Assembly (NCBI GenBank): GCA_008501765.1
Contig: QQUE01000018.1
Span: forward strand, 62,001 to 126,000
Reading direction: 5' to 3'
From: Calditrichota bacterium
GTDB lineage: Bacteria > Zhuqueibacterota > Zhuqueibacteria > Zhuqueibacterales > Geothermadaptataceae
DNA length: 64,000 nt
Shown here: in pieces, positions 18,014-27,225 of the stretch
How positions within the stretch are numbered: position 1 is the first letter of the stretch
Layout: each line of letters begins with the position of its first letter
Translations under genes and position numbers: made by a program
Notes under the pieces: generated by a model
The model's database searches: none
Told to the model about the DNA's origin: nothing
What the model saw: the letters and a program-made list of their open reading frames with translations, nothing else

Positions 18014-18528
18014 TTGTAGCTCCTTTAAATAAGTTGGTCCAAATGATTTTTGGCCGTATTGGAATGTGTATTTTTTTGGGTGAAGCTGATGTTGAAAAAA
18101 ATGAAAGTGGGTGATTTTCATGATTGTAACAATTGCAAATATATAGTACTCATGCATTCCGATCAATAGAAAGTTTTTTTAACTACCTAATTTCGATCAC
18201 AAATAAATCATCCCTGATATTTTTGATGTTGCCGCAGTTTTTTGTAAGAATATGAATTGAAAGTAGAAAATTTATTTACAATTTTATTTAATTATTTTGA
18301 TAAATCCATCGTGGACTAAACAGACAGAAGATTCTATTCCAACGAATGGCAAGGATTGATTTAAACCACCTCGCAATGTAGCAATTCTATGGTGGATGGC
18401 CTCATATAATTTAGATAAAAGAGCGAAAAGGGGAGTCCATTTAATGAGGAATGGCGGGATGTAGAATGCCCACTTTAATTCGGAGCTCAGAGAATTTTAC
18501 AAAATTTCGGGCAACTTTGATAAACTTT
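18014..18528. other. 515-base intergenic region, no gene seen
   Basis: AT-rich spacer between the superoxide reductase start and the stop of the GCS2-CBS gene. I see no RNA gene, no long open frame and no member of the repeat families here. A weak CCACC/GGTGG inverted repeat near 18367-18395 is the only structure noted. Confidence 0.6.
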
Positions 18529-20475
18529 TTATTTAGGGGCGCTTTTATTAATGCCCGGTAAATCCTGACTTGGGGATTGCAAGAAATGAGCGCTTATTTC
18601 GAGAAAATCATGCTCGGTTACCAACCCAACCAGCAAGTTATTGTTGAGCACCGGGACACAGGACATATCGTTTTCCCGCATCAGGGTAACAGCTTCCAGT
18701 GTCGTCGTTTCCGGCGCCACGGCCCGCACATTTTTAACCATGATTGTTTTGACGGGTTTGTTGAGGAAACTGCGTCCTTCTTTTAGCTTGTCGAGCAAAC
18801 GAAAAACAGTGCGGAAACTCAGCATTCCAACCAGTTCGTGATTATTATTCTCAACCGGCACGTGATGAATGTTGCGCCATTCCATCAAATTGACGACGAG
18901 TTCGATACTGTCGTCTTCATTCACCGTAAAGAGATCGGTCACCATATATTGTTCAACCCGGTCAAAATACAATCGCCAGTCTTTTGTGTAAGACATTTTT
19001 GCCGGTTTCCAGGTATGCACCGGGTGGTTTTCTTTTTGATTTTTAGCGATTTCAAGGGTGATGACACTCAGGCACTTGTCGATATTTTCGCTTTCTTTGA
19101 GTTTCGTAAATGAATTGAGCATCCAGTCGGCACCTGTTTGATTGTGTTCAACCCGATCTTTAATCACACCGAGATAACGGGAAATATCGTTTTTCGCAAT
19201 ATCTACCGACTCAAGCCCGGATTGCGCCAAGGGGAGAAGCTCGTCAAGGATGAGGTTTTTCGCCGGAATTTTTTTGCCTTTAAACCAGGTAAACTGAGCT
19301 CCCAAACCTTCTCTGGCCGCCACGATGAGATTGCCTTTGGCATCGTCAAAACTGAGATTGGCAGGAATATCGGTATACGTTGCCGCCATTCCTTTGATCA
19401 ATCCCAACCAGAATGCTGCATTGGCAACTTCATCCACCGGGGTTGGGCCGGAAGGAAAAATCCGGTTTTCAATACGGTAGTGGGGCTTCCCATCGGTGAT
19501 TCCATAGCAAGGCCGGTTCCAACGGTAAACCGTGCTGTTATGGGTTTGCAAAGCTTTTAATTTGGGGATGCCACCATTTTTTAAAACTTCAAATGCATCT
19601 TCGTGATCGTCGATGCCAATCATCACACGGAATCGAGTGATGTCTTCCTTAAATAATTCGAGAGCCGATTCTTTGACCCAATCGGTACCAAAGCTGACGC
19701 GCGCCATGCCATGGCGCTGGTAGAGTGGATGCGAACGCGTATCAATGGATTGTTGAAATAAGGCAATTCGAGTTTCCTGCCATAATCGCTTGCCAAGAAA
19801 GATGGGTGAATTGGCGGCTGTGGAAATCATTGGCCCGGTGACCACCTGGGCTATGTTATAAAAATGGGCAAAGTCTTCCGGAGATACCTGAAAATGGACT
19901 TGAAAACTGGTATTTGCGGCTTCGAGCATTACATTGTCATGTTTGATGTATAGCTCATCGATTCCTTGCACATTGGATTCGAAATACTGTGAACCTCGCA
20001 GGCGGGAAATCGCCTCATTAAGTGCCATGTAGCGCGGCCGGGGCGTTAAATTTTCGAGAGTTAAGTCAGATTTTAAAAGGGTCGGCAAAATCCCGATGAG
20101 AATGACGTCTGCATCAAATTTCGCGGCGGCAGCGGCGGCTTGTTTTGTTAGCAACAACATCTGTTTTTCCAAAACCCGCAGGCTCCGGCCACGAAATGGC
20201 AGGGGATCGAGGTTGAATTCGAGGTTAAATACGCCGAGTTCCGTGGTGAACCGGTGATCGTTCAGGTTGTCGAGAATATCGAGGTTAAAGGGAGCCGGGC
20301 GCCCGAGTTTATCGATAATAACAAGTTCCTGCTCTGCGCCGATTCGCGATACACCGGATTCAAACATTCCTTTTTTCTGCATATATTCCAGCGCACGAAC
20401 ATCCTGAAGCAGATTGTTTTCAAATAGACGCAACTGACGTGGCCGCAATTCTGTAGATACACCTTGACGTCCCAT
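18529..20475 (-). CDS. GCS2-like glutamate-cysteine ligase domain fused to two CBS domains
   Basis: The 648-residue protein has an N-terminal region typical of the carboxylate-amine ligase/GCS2 family: RIGAEQELVIID (Glu48, Glu50 as expected metal or substrate ligands), TELGVFNLEFNLDPLPF, ANTSFQVHFQV and ENRIFPSGPTPVDE. The C-terminal 139 residues form a CBS pair (CBS1 about 510-560 with VTDLFTVNEDDSIELVV, CBS2 about 572-633 with VSCVPV-like MSCVPVLNNNLLVGLV). GCS2 members ligate an amino acid to glutamate or related carboxylates with ATP. CBS pairs bind adenosyl ligands (AMP, ATP, SAM), so the enzyme may sense energy state. The fusion is uncommon. AGGAAAAG precedes the ATG. The product could be gamma-glutamylcysteine, but that is not shown. 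Confidence 0.85.
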   Translation of the reverse strand: MGRQGVSTELRPRQLRLFENNLLQDVRALEYMQKKGMFESGVSRIGAEQELVIIDKLGRPAPFNLDILDNLNDHRFTTELGVFNLEFNLDPLPFRGRSLRVLEKQMLLLTKQAAAAAAKFDADVILIGILPTLLKSDLTLENLTPRPRYMALNEAISRLRGSQYFESNVQGIDELYIKHDNVMLEAANTSFQVHFQVSPEDFAHFYNIAQVVTGPMISTAANSPIFLGKRLWQETRIALFQQSIDTRSHPLYQRHGMARVSFGTDWVKESALELFKEDITRFRVMIGIDDHEDAFEVLKNGGIPKLKALQTHNSTVYRWNRPCYGITDGKPHYRIENRIFPSGPTPVDEVANAAFWLGLIKGMAATYTDIPANLSFDDAKGNLIVAAREGLGAQFTWFKGKKIPAKNLILDELLPLAQSGLESVDIAKNDISRYLGVIKDRVEHNQTGADWMLNSFTKLKESENIDKCLSVITLEIAKNQKENHPVHTWKPAKMSYTKDWRLYFDRVEQYMVTDLFTVNEDDSIELVVNLMEWRNIHHVPVENNNHELVGMLSFRTVFRLLDKLKEGRSFLNKPVKTIMVKNVRAVAPETTTLEAVTLMRENDMSCVPVLNNNLLVGLVTEHDFLEISAHFLQSPSQDLPGINKSAPK

Positions 20476-20845
20476 CTTTTCCTCACTCAGTTTTAGTCAG
20501 CTAATTTTTTTGAAATGGATTGCTTGTAAGTTGTTGCTGTTAAACCGACTGTAGGGTAACCGGTCTCGATTATTCCAGGTAGGATGCAGGATGATTGTTG
20601 TATTAAATCCGGGCTGAAATCTTTTTCCGTGCTGGAGCCGGAACGTATGGGAATGGTCATTGAATAAATATTTTCCACTACATTTTATTTACTTAATGTA
20701 AAGAACTGAAAAATATTATTTATTGCAAGAAAATTAGTTATTGAACTTATTTTATGATACGATACAATTTTTATTCACCAGCACCACGGGACAATTATTA
20801 GCTGTTTTTTGGGATAAATCCCTGCTTCCGGTTTTTCAGTCGCGA
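20476..20845. other. 370-base intergenic region, no convincing gene
   Basis: Between phoU (stop at 20846) and the GCS2-CBS start. It holds only a 61-codon minus-strand frame without ribosome site or homology. The AT-rich stretch 20680-20780 could carry the GCS2-CBS promoter, but no clear boxes are visible. Confidence 0.5.
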
Positions 20846-21511
20846 TTATTTTAACGGCGGCTGCGGATGTTTAATCAATTTAGCATCTACCATAAAAACA
20901 ACCTCCTCGGCCAGGTTTGTCGAGAGATCACCAACGCGTTCTAAGTTTTTTGCCACCATAATCAGGGCCAGCGCACGATTGATGGTTTTCGGATCGGAAG
21001 CAAGGTAGGTCATCAGTTCTCTTATAATTTGCTGCTCGAGCGCATTGACCTGTGCATCCATTTCGATGACTTTTTTTGCCTCGTCGCTGTTGTTGTGAAT
21101 GAAAGCATCGATGGCTTTTTTCATCATATCCATGGCAATTGACGCCATTCTCGGAATATCAATCAGCGGTTTTAATTCGGGCTCCTGCACTAAAATCAAG
21201 GTTTTTTCAGCGATATTCACCGCATGATCGCCAATGCGTTCGAGGTCGTTGTTGATTTTCATCGCGGCGGTTATCAGCCGCAAATCACCGGCAACGGGGT
21301 TTTTTAGTGCCATTTGATCGAGGCACATGTTGTCAATTTTCAATTCTTGCTGATTGATATGAATATCATCCGCAATAATTTTTTTTGCAAGCATGGGATC
21401 GCGATCTTTTAATGAGGCCACGGAACCGCAAATTGCTTGTTCTGTGAGTGAGGCCATGAGTAATAATTCATCTCTAATGGCGTGTAATTCATCTTCGAAT
21501 TTTCTATGCAT
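20846..21511 (-). CDS. phoU: Phosphate-specific transport accessory protein PhoU
   Basis: The 221-residue all-helical protein shows the two PhoU repeats, each with the metal-binding pattern ExxxD: NDLERIGDHAVNIAE in the first half and KNLERVGDLSTNLAEE in the second. PhoU links the Pst transporter to PhoR and represses the Pho regulon when phosphate is plentiful. AAGGAAC precedes the ATG. It is the last gene of the pho/pst series, but repeat D2 lies between it and pstB (333-base gap), so expression from the pst operon would have to pass through that element. Confidence 0.95.
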   Translation of the reverse strand: MHRKFEDELHAIRDELLLMASLTEQAICGSVASLKDRDPMLAKKIIADDIHINQQELKIDNMCLDQMALKNPVAGDLRLITAAMKINNDLERIGDHAVNIAEKTLILVQEPELKPLIDIPRMASIAMDMMKKAIDAFIHNNSDEAKKVIEMDAQVNALEQQIIRELMTYLASDPKTINRALALIMVAKNLERVGDLSTNLAEEVVFMVDAKLIKHPQPPLK

Positions 21512-21622
21512 TTTAGTTCCTTAAGTTTTCCTGTGAGATTATTGGAAGAGCAGAAAAGCAGTGACAGACGCAGGCTGTAGTGAGCCGTGCCTGATAACAG
21601 GCAGAATGTTCAGCTAAGACCA

Positions 21623-21787
21623 ATGGACTGTCAAGTCTAAACCTGTGAACAGCTATCCGTGTTGAAAATAATTATTACACCATGCCTTTAATCCAATTCG
21701 GTGCGCTCTGAGTGCAATCCCTTCATGGATTGTGCATTGCATAAAGGCAATGCATTCCAAATCTACAAATCAAGACGTGACAAACCA
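21623..21787 (-). repeat. Family D repeat, copy D2 (inverted relative to D1)
   Basis: Reverse complement of the 165-base unit at 16452-16616, with scattered substitutions. The identity is clear across the ends TGGTTTGTC and CACAGGTTTAGACTT and both inner hairpins. It lies between pstB and phoU, so it interrupts the phosphate operon. Confidence 0.8.
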
Positions 21788-21844
21788 CGTGCTTATTTCA
21801 TCGCCAACAATTATATATTTTTCTGCGATTCAAATCTCACCAAG

Positions 21845-22714
21845 TTATCCGAATCGACCAGTAATATATTCTTCTGTGAGTTTTTCTGTTGGGTTGGTGA
21901 AAATCTTTTTCGTTATATCATACTCAATTAACTTTCCCAACCATAAAAAAGCGGTTTTATCAGAAACTCGCCCGGCTTGTTGCATGCTGTGCGTTACAAT
22001 AACGATAGTATAATTCTTCTTTAATTCAAGCATCAATTCTTCAATTTTTGCCGTTGCAATTGGGTCGAGTGCGGAACATGGTTCGTCCATTAAAATGACT
22101 TCAGGTTCGATTGCAATTGCGCGGGCGATGCACAGACGCTGCTGCTGCCCACCGGAGAGACCAAGTGCGTTTGACTGCAATCTGTCTTTGACCTCATCCC
22201 AAATGGCCGCTTTTTGTAGACTTTGCTCTACGGTGTGGTCGAGATATTCCTTGTCCCGAATGCCAACTATCCGCAATCCATAGGCGATATTTTCATAAAT
22301 TGACTTGGGAAATGGGTTCGATTTTTGAAAAACCATGCCGATTTTTCGCCGTAAGTTGATAACATCGATATCTTTATCATTGATATCTTTGCCATCAAAT
22401 TTAATACTGCCTTCAACTCGCGAGCCATCAACAAGGTCATTCATACGGTTGATGCAGCGAATTAAGGTCGATTTTCCACAACCTGAAGGCCCGATAAACG
22501 CAGTTATTTGATGCGCCGGTATATCGAGAGAAATATTGTCGATGGCTTTCGTATCTCCATAGTAGAAATTGACATTTTCCATCGAAATGGCTCCATGGAG
22601 TTTCATGTTTTCAACCGGATTTGTCGTTAAGCTTTGTGCCATATGATTAGGTTTCCCGTCTGATTCTGTTGGTTCATTTTTTTTCTGAACCGGGTCTGCT
22701 GTATTAGTGGACAT
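21845..22714 (-). CDS. pstB: Phosphate ABC transporter ATP-binding protein PstB
   Basis: The 289-residue protein has Walker [10 protein letters not shown] (from Gly75), signature LSGGQQQRL and Walker B VILMDEP followed by CSALDP. The family-specific text [21 protein letters not shown] precedes Walker A. It powers phosphate import through PstC-PstA. The first 40 residues are a polar extension (several Pro, Glu, Lys) not typical of PstB. The true start could be the Met at residue 45, but the first ATG has AGGA upstream. Element B2 separates it from pstA, leaving a 219-base gap in an otherwise compact operon. Confidence 0.95.
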   Translation of the reverse strand: MSTNTADPVQKKNEPTESDGKPNHMAQSLTTNPVENMKLHGAISMENVNFYYGDTKAIDNISLDIPAHQITAFIGPSGCGKSTLIRCINRMNDLVDGSRVEGSIKFDGKDINDKDIDVINLRRKIGMVFQKSNPFPKSIYENIAYGLRIVGIRDKEYLDHTVEQSLQKAAIWDEVKDRLQSNALGLSGGQQQRLCIARAIAIEPEVILMDEPCSALDPIATAKIEELMLELKKNYTIVIVTHSMQQAGRVSDKTAFLWLGKLIEYDITKKIFTNPTEKLTEEYITGRFG

Positions 22715-22754
22715 TATGGAATCCTGTATCTCAAAATTAAAATAAACATTATAT

Positions 22755-22931
22755 TAATCCGTTGTGCAAAATTAAAGAAATCTACTTAAAATTTCCAATT
22801 TTTGTCATCCCCGAATGCTTTTATCGGGGATCCAGTGCATGTACAATTATGGATTCCCGCTAAATGCTTGCGGGAATGACAGGTCGAGGAGACGAAAAGA
22901 GTAATTAAAATCAATTTTGCACAACGAGTTA
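22755..22931. repeat. Family B inverted-repeat element B2, between pstA and pstB
   Basis: Ends TAATCCGTTGTGCAAAATTA and CAATTTTGCACAACGAGTTA flank about 177 bases. The core pairs TCATCCCCGAATGC/GGGGATCC with ATTCCCGC/GCGGGAATGAC. It ends three bases before the pstA stop. It shares the left 25 bases with B3 at 53.5 kb almost exactly. Confidence 0.75.
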
Positions 22932-22933
22932 TA

Positions 22934-24577
22934 TTATAAATTAGTTACGGCAAAACGCTGCTGCAGTCGTTTTCTTAAGAAAACAGCAGATAGATTCAAT
23001 GTAACAACAATAAAGATAAGCAATAAGGTTGTCGCATAAACCATCGGTAATGCCGCTTCAACATTGGGTGATTGAAATCCAACATCATAAATATGAAACC
23101 CGAGATGCATGAATTTTCGCTCGAGGTGGATATAGGGAAAATAGCCATCGATCGGTAACGATGGAGCCAATTTTACCACGCCTGTGACCATGAGTGGAGC
23201 GACTTCACCTGCTGCGCGGGCAACTGCCAAAATGAGTCCGGTAAAGATTGATGGTGATGCACTGGGCAAAATAACACGCCATAAGGTTTCAAATTTTGTC
23301 GCCCCAAGAGCGAGGGAACCCTCTCGCACTGAACTTGGAACAGCCGCTAATCCTTCTTCAGCTGTGACAATGACGACCGGCACCGTAAGCAGAGCCAGGG
23401 TCAGGGAAGCCCAGAGAATTCCACCCGTTCCGTAAGTAGGATTTGGCAACGATTCCGAAAAAAACAATTGGTCGATACTGCCACCAATAATATAGACAAA
23501 AAATCCCAATCCAAAAATACCATAAACAATGGAAGGCACGCCGGCAAGATTGTTTACTGCAATACGCAGCAAGCGGACGAAAATACCCTGCTTTGCATAT
23601 TCATGCAGGTAAATGGCGGCCAAAACTCCGAGTGGCACAACGGCCAGGCTCATTATAAAAACCATCATGACTGTTCCGAAAATGGCCGGTAAAACACCGC
23701 CTTCCATATTCGCTTCGCGAGGGGAATCGCTGAGAAATTCCCATAACCGGGCGAGATAAATTCCTGTTTTCTCAAAAACGTTCATTTCATTGGGCTGGAA
23801 CCAGCGAACAACGTCGGCGAGACGAACGATCCGGCTTTCCCCGGATGCGGCCAACATTTCCAATTTGTACTGATCGACTTCTTCCCGCAAAGTAATCAGT
23901 CGCGATTCTGTTTCTGCAAATTGTGTTTGCAGCTCGTCCAAGTCGCCGGAAAGTTTCGCTAAATGAAGCTCCTCAGCAGCCGACAAGTCTGCCTTTATCT
24001 GCAACCGTTTTTGTTGCAGTTGCAGCGCGTGCGTTTTGTACGAAATGTCTTCAATTTCCACTTTTTCTATGTGATGAATCTGGTCGAGGACAAGGTTTAC
24101 TTCCGACAGATATGTCGATAAAACAGCCTTGATCTGCACGGCGCCGCTCGCTACAGTTGCATCATTGAAAGTGAGTTTTTGCGCAAATCCATAGAACTGG
24201 CCCCAGGCCATTCTTTCCAGAAAAAGGGCGGAGTCGGGCTCTGTCGTGGATTCGATATCGCTCTCGTCTATCCATTTGAAATCGAGGCCGTAGATATCGC
24301 GGTTGGCGATTTTAAGCCGCAGGCGCTGCGCTTCTTCCGTTTTTGAATCTGAATTGACCGCGTCTTTTTCCCAGACTTCGCCTAAATAAACTTCACCGTT
24401 TTTCAAATTAAACTGCTGCAAGTTGGATGGCCAGAAAATACCAAATCCATTGATGAATATGAGCAAGAGCAATCCAGCGATCATTATCAAGCCGAAAGTC
24501 GTGCTCAAAGCGGTGAGCCAAATCCAGACGCCGCCACTGCCTTGTTTCCGTTTAAATTCTTTCTTATAATTTGCCAT
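22934..24577 (-). CDS. pstA: Phosphate ABC transporter permease PstA with large coiled-coil insert
   Basis: The ATG at 24577 (MANYKKEFKR) is preferred over the longer frame to 24613; it overlaps the end of pstC by 14 bases. The 547-residue product is much longer than the usual 280-300. One span near the N-terminus is followed by an extracytoplasmic region of about 230 residues, with a helical coiled-coil stretch (LAKLSGDLDELQTQFAETE), before the permease domain from about residue 290. The EAA loop is visible as REGSLALGATKFETLWRVIL. With PstC it forms the phosphate channel. The long exported loop matches similarly enlarged PstA/PstC pairs of some Gram-negative bacteria. Confidence 0.93.
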   Translation of the reverse strand: MANYKKEFKRKQGSGGVWIWLTALSTTFGLIMIAGLLLLIFINGFGIFWPSNLQQFNLKNGEVYLGEVWEKDAVNSDSKTEEAQRLRLKIANRDIYGLDFKWIDESDIESTTEPDSALFLERMAWGQFYGFAQKLTFNDATVASGAVQIKAVLSTYLSEVNLVLDQIHHIEKVEIEDISYKTHALQLQQKRLQIKADLSAAEELHLAKLSGDLDELQTQFAETESRLITLREEVDQYKLEMLAASGESRIVRLADVVRWFQPNEMNVFEKTGIYLARLWEFLSDSPREANMEGGVLPAIFGTVMMVFIMSLAVVPLGVLAAIYLHEYAKQGIFVRLLRIAVNNLAGVPSIVYGIFGLGFFVYIIGGSIDQLFFSESLPNPTYGTGGILWASLTLALLTVPVVIVTAEEGLAAVPSSVREGSLALGATKFETLWRVILPSASPSIFTGLILAVARAAGEVAPLMVTGVVKLAPSLPIDGYFPYIHLERKFMHLGFHIYDVGFQSPNVEAALPMVYATTLLLIFIVVTLNLSAVFLRKRLQQRFAVTNL

Positions 24578-26855
24578 ATTTTTTCTGCACTCGCTGTCGC
24601 ACGAGTTCAGCACCTGTGTTTACAATAAAAGTCATCCCGAATAGTAATAATGCAGCAAAAAATAGTGTCCGGAAAAGCGTTCCACCCATGGGGGCTTCCG
24701 GAATTTCCACGGCAATATTAGCTGAAAGCGTCCGAAATCCATTAAAAATATTCCAATCCATAACCGGTGTATTTCCTGTGGCCATGAGCACGATCATCGT
24801 TTCTCCGACAGCCCTGCCAAGTCCGATCATTGCAGCGGAGAATATGCCCGGGCTCGCCGTTGGCAAAACGATATACCAGGCGGTTTGCCAGGGAGTTGCG
24901 CCCAATGCCAGCGAAGCTGCCGAAAGGCTACGGGGCACATTCGAAAGGGCATCTTCGGCAATGGTGAAAATAATCGGAATTACCGCAAATCCCATGACCA
25001 GACCAACGACGAAAGCGTTGCGTTGATCGTAGCTGACCTGTGCTGTTGAATTTAACCAGTGTTGAAAATCGCCGGCAAACAGGCTGGATTCCAGAAAATG
25101 ACTGCCGGTGATGCATAAATATCCTGTGAGAAGTACCAGTGGCGCTAAAATAAACGTTTCACTGCCTGCCGGAAAACTGCGTTGAAAAGAATCGGGTAAT
25201 TTTCGCCATAAAAAGCTGAAGAATACCGCCACCGCTGGTACGAGTATCATGGCAGCGATCACACCCGGCAGGATAGGTTGAATGCGCGGTGCTAACCACA
25301 ATCCGCCAATAAATCCGATAACAACGCTGGGTAATGCCGCCATAATTTCCATCGAAGGTTTGACAAAATTTTTAACCGACCAGTGCATAAATTGCGACAC
25401 ATAAATCGCGGAAAGTATGGCGATTGGTAAGGCAAAAAGTAATGCGTAAAATGTGCCTTTAAAGGTTCCAAAAATGAGCGGTATCAAACTGAGTTTGGGC
25501 TCAAAATCATCAGAGCCGCCGCTCGATTGCCAGATATATTCCGGTTTCGAGTAACCCTCATACCAAATTTTGCTAAAAAATGAACTGAAACTGGCTTCCG
25601 GATGCGGATTGTCCATCGGCAAATGGAAGATAGAATTTTTGCTGTCAACGATGAGAATGCCGGTATTTTTAGGCGTCATCGTGAGCAGTTTTAATGGATT
25701 CGGGCTGATTTTATCTTGCCACAGCAGGCGCTCATTCGTCGCGTGTTGAATCGACAAAACGCCGTCTTCGCTGCCTGCTAAAAATGTCCGGTTGCGCTGG
25801 GAAGAAGAAAAGCTGATAATCGGGCTCGCATGCTTGGTAAACGTATGCGCTTTGCGCAATTTTCGTGGGCCGGAACCATCGGGATCAAACGCTTCAAACC
25901 AGATTGATAAATCTCCGGACTGGGTTCCGACAACCAGTGATCGTTGTCCGAGCAGAAAACCAAGCACGGTAATTTGGCGCTCACTCGCCTGAATCGCATC
26001 AACAAGGTCTGGCGTGGTCAAATCGTCAATTTTATATTTCAATATCTGCCCGTTTTCCAGGCTGATAAATATGCTTAATCCCCCTTCTCCAAATTGAATG
26101 TGCTGCGGCTTTGCGGGAAGATCATCGATTAAGCCATAGCTTTCGGTTTCTTCGCCCTCGTCGAAAAATGAATCCTCCGATTCGTGCTTGCCATAAAAGA
26201 GAATATGACCTGCTTCTGAAATAGCTGCCACAATTAGCCCGCCTTCCTCAGTCGGGCCTACGGCTATTTCATTTAAATGCTCCCCATTTGCAGAAATGGC
26301 AATCGGATCCGTTATATCGACAGTTGGGTGATACGATCTTTGGCCGTCGTTATAGCGGGTGTTAAAATGGATCGAATAGTGAAAAACCCGGCCTTGATTG
26401 GTGCCGATGGCAAAACTTTGGGCATTGTTCGCCCGCCATGAGCTGGTAATTTTTTCATCGTTATCGAATGCAAGATTCGCACCGGCCAGCTGTTCATTTA
26501 CCTCAAAATTATAAAAAGTTATGGCTCCATCTGAAGTGAGAATGTGGGCTACTTTTTCATATTCGTCGGCACTGATAGCGATTATATTTTTGTTGGCTTT
26601 TGCCATATTTTCGGGCGTGATCTCTTGGAGCTGGCCTACTTTCGTGTCCTGCCAGAGCGGCCAAATCACGATGATGAAAAGCAAAAGCAAACCAGCGACA
26701 CTGGCGATAATTAAACTGCCGCCGGCATGCACGATCCATTTGGCAATTTGGTCCATTACTTTTCGTTTGCGCCAACGTCGTGCTGATTGTTTGCCGGTTG
26801 GTTTTTTGGATTTCTGCGGTGCCATTTTTTGCCGCGCAGATTCAGTATTTTGCAT
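24564..26855 (-). CDS. pstC: Phosphate ABC transporter permease PstC with large periplasmic domain
   Basis: The 763-residue protein is more than twice the length of E. coli PstC. After a basic, proline-rich N-terminus and a span at about 44-70 there is a periplasmic region of some 380 residues. It contains repeated beta-strand units such as AHILTSDGAITFYNF, FAIGTNQGRVFHYSI and SLVVGTQSGDLSIWF, which look like WD40/propeller blades. The permease domain follows from about residue 455, with the EAA loop ASLALGATPWQTAWYIVL. The propeller-like part could bind PstS or a partner; this is inference. The gene overlaps pstA by 14 bases. Confidence 0.93.
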   Translation of the reverse strand: MQNTESARQKMAPQKSKKPTGKQSARRWRKRKVMDQIAKWIVHAGGSLIIASVAGLLLLFIIVIWPLWQDTKVGQLQEITPENMAKANKNIIAISADEYEKVAHILTSDGAITFYNFEVNEQLAGANLAFDNDEKITSSWRANNAQSFAIGTNQGRVFHYSIHFNTRYNDGQRSYHPTVDITDPIAISANGEHLNEIAVGPTEEGGLIVAAISEAGHILFYGKHESEDSFFDEGEETESYGLIDDLPAKPQHIQFGEGGLSIFISLENGQILKYKIDDLTTPDLVDAIQASERQITVLGFLLGQRSLVVGTQSGDLSIWFEAFDPDGSGPRKLRKAHTFTKHASPIISFSSSQRNRTFLAGSEDGVLSIQHATNERLLWQDKISPNPLKLLTMTPKNTGILIVDSKNSIFHLPMDNPHPEASFSSFFSKIWYEGYSKPEYIWQSSGGSDDFEPKLSLIPLIFGTFKGTFYALLFALPIAILSAIYVSQFMHWSVKNFVKPSMEIMAALPSVVIGFIGGLWLAPRIQPILPGVIAAMILVPAVAVFFSFLWRKLPDSFQRSFPAGSETFILAPLVLLTGYLCITGSHFLESSLFAGDFQHWLNSTAQVSYDQRNAFVVGLVMGFAVIPIIFTIAEDALSNVPRSLSAASLALGATPWQTAWYIVLPTASPGIFSAAMIGLGRAVGETMIVLMATGNTPVMDWNIFNGFRTLSANIAVEIPEAPMGGTLFRTLFFAALLLFGMTFIVNTGAELVRQRVQKKYGKL

Positions 26856-26986
26856 TCTTGTTTTCCACTTGCAATTGGTATTCGTACCCGGTGCTCGCTG
26901 CCTTTTCTATTTTAATATCTGCTATAGCTTCTTTCAAGTTTAAAAATGTGCGTGGTTCACTTTTATTATTTAGAGCATAAGCTCGT

Positions 26987-27008
26987 AGTTCAGAGCGCGC
27001 TCTGAACT
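26987..27008. promoter_or_regulatory. 22-base perfect palindrome in the pstS-pstC gap
   Basis: A perfect 22-base palindrome (core GAGCGCGCTC, arms starting AGTTCA) lies in the 370-base gap between pstS and pstC. A third copy of the arm, GCTCTGAAC, follows at 27027-27035. In the transcript it would form a strong hairpin, which could set the ratio of PstS to the membrane subunits by partial termination or by protecting the pstS 3' end. It could also be an operator. No U-tract follows on the minus strand. Confidence 0.5.
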
Positions 27009-27225
27009 CACATATTTGCCGACTGAGCAGGCTCTGAACGACAAACTTTTTTGCCCAATTAAAAAATGAATGCATCACTAAGCGCAACACACAAAATTAA
27101 GCTTGAAGCTCCACTAGAAAAAGGAGACATGAATTCTGGAATTGCAAGAAAGGTGATTGCACCGGATACATCAACATCCGCACCCGGCCAGACACTTTTG
27201 TTGCAATTAACTTGCTTTAATTTAG

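Noticed and set aside
20493-20678. 61-codon minus-strand frame upstream of the GCS2-CBS gene
   Set aside because: No ribosome site, no domain-like composition and an odd position in what should be a promoter region. Treated as chance.
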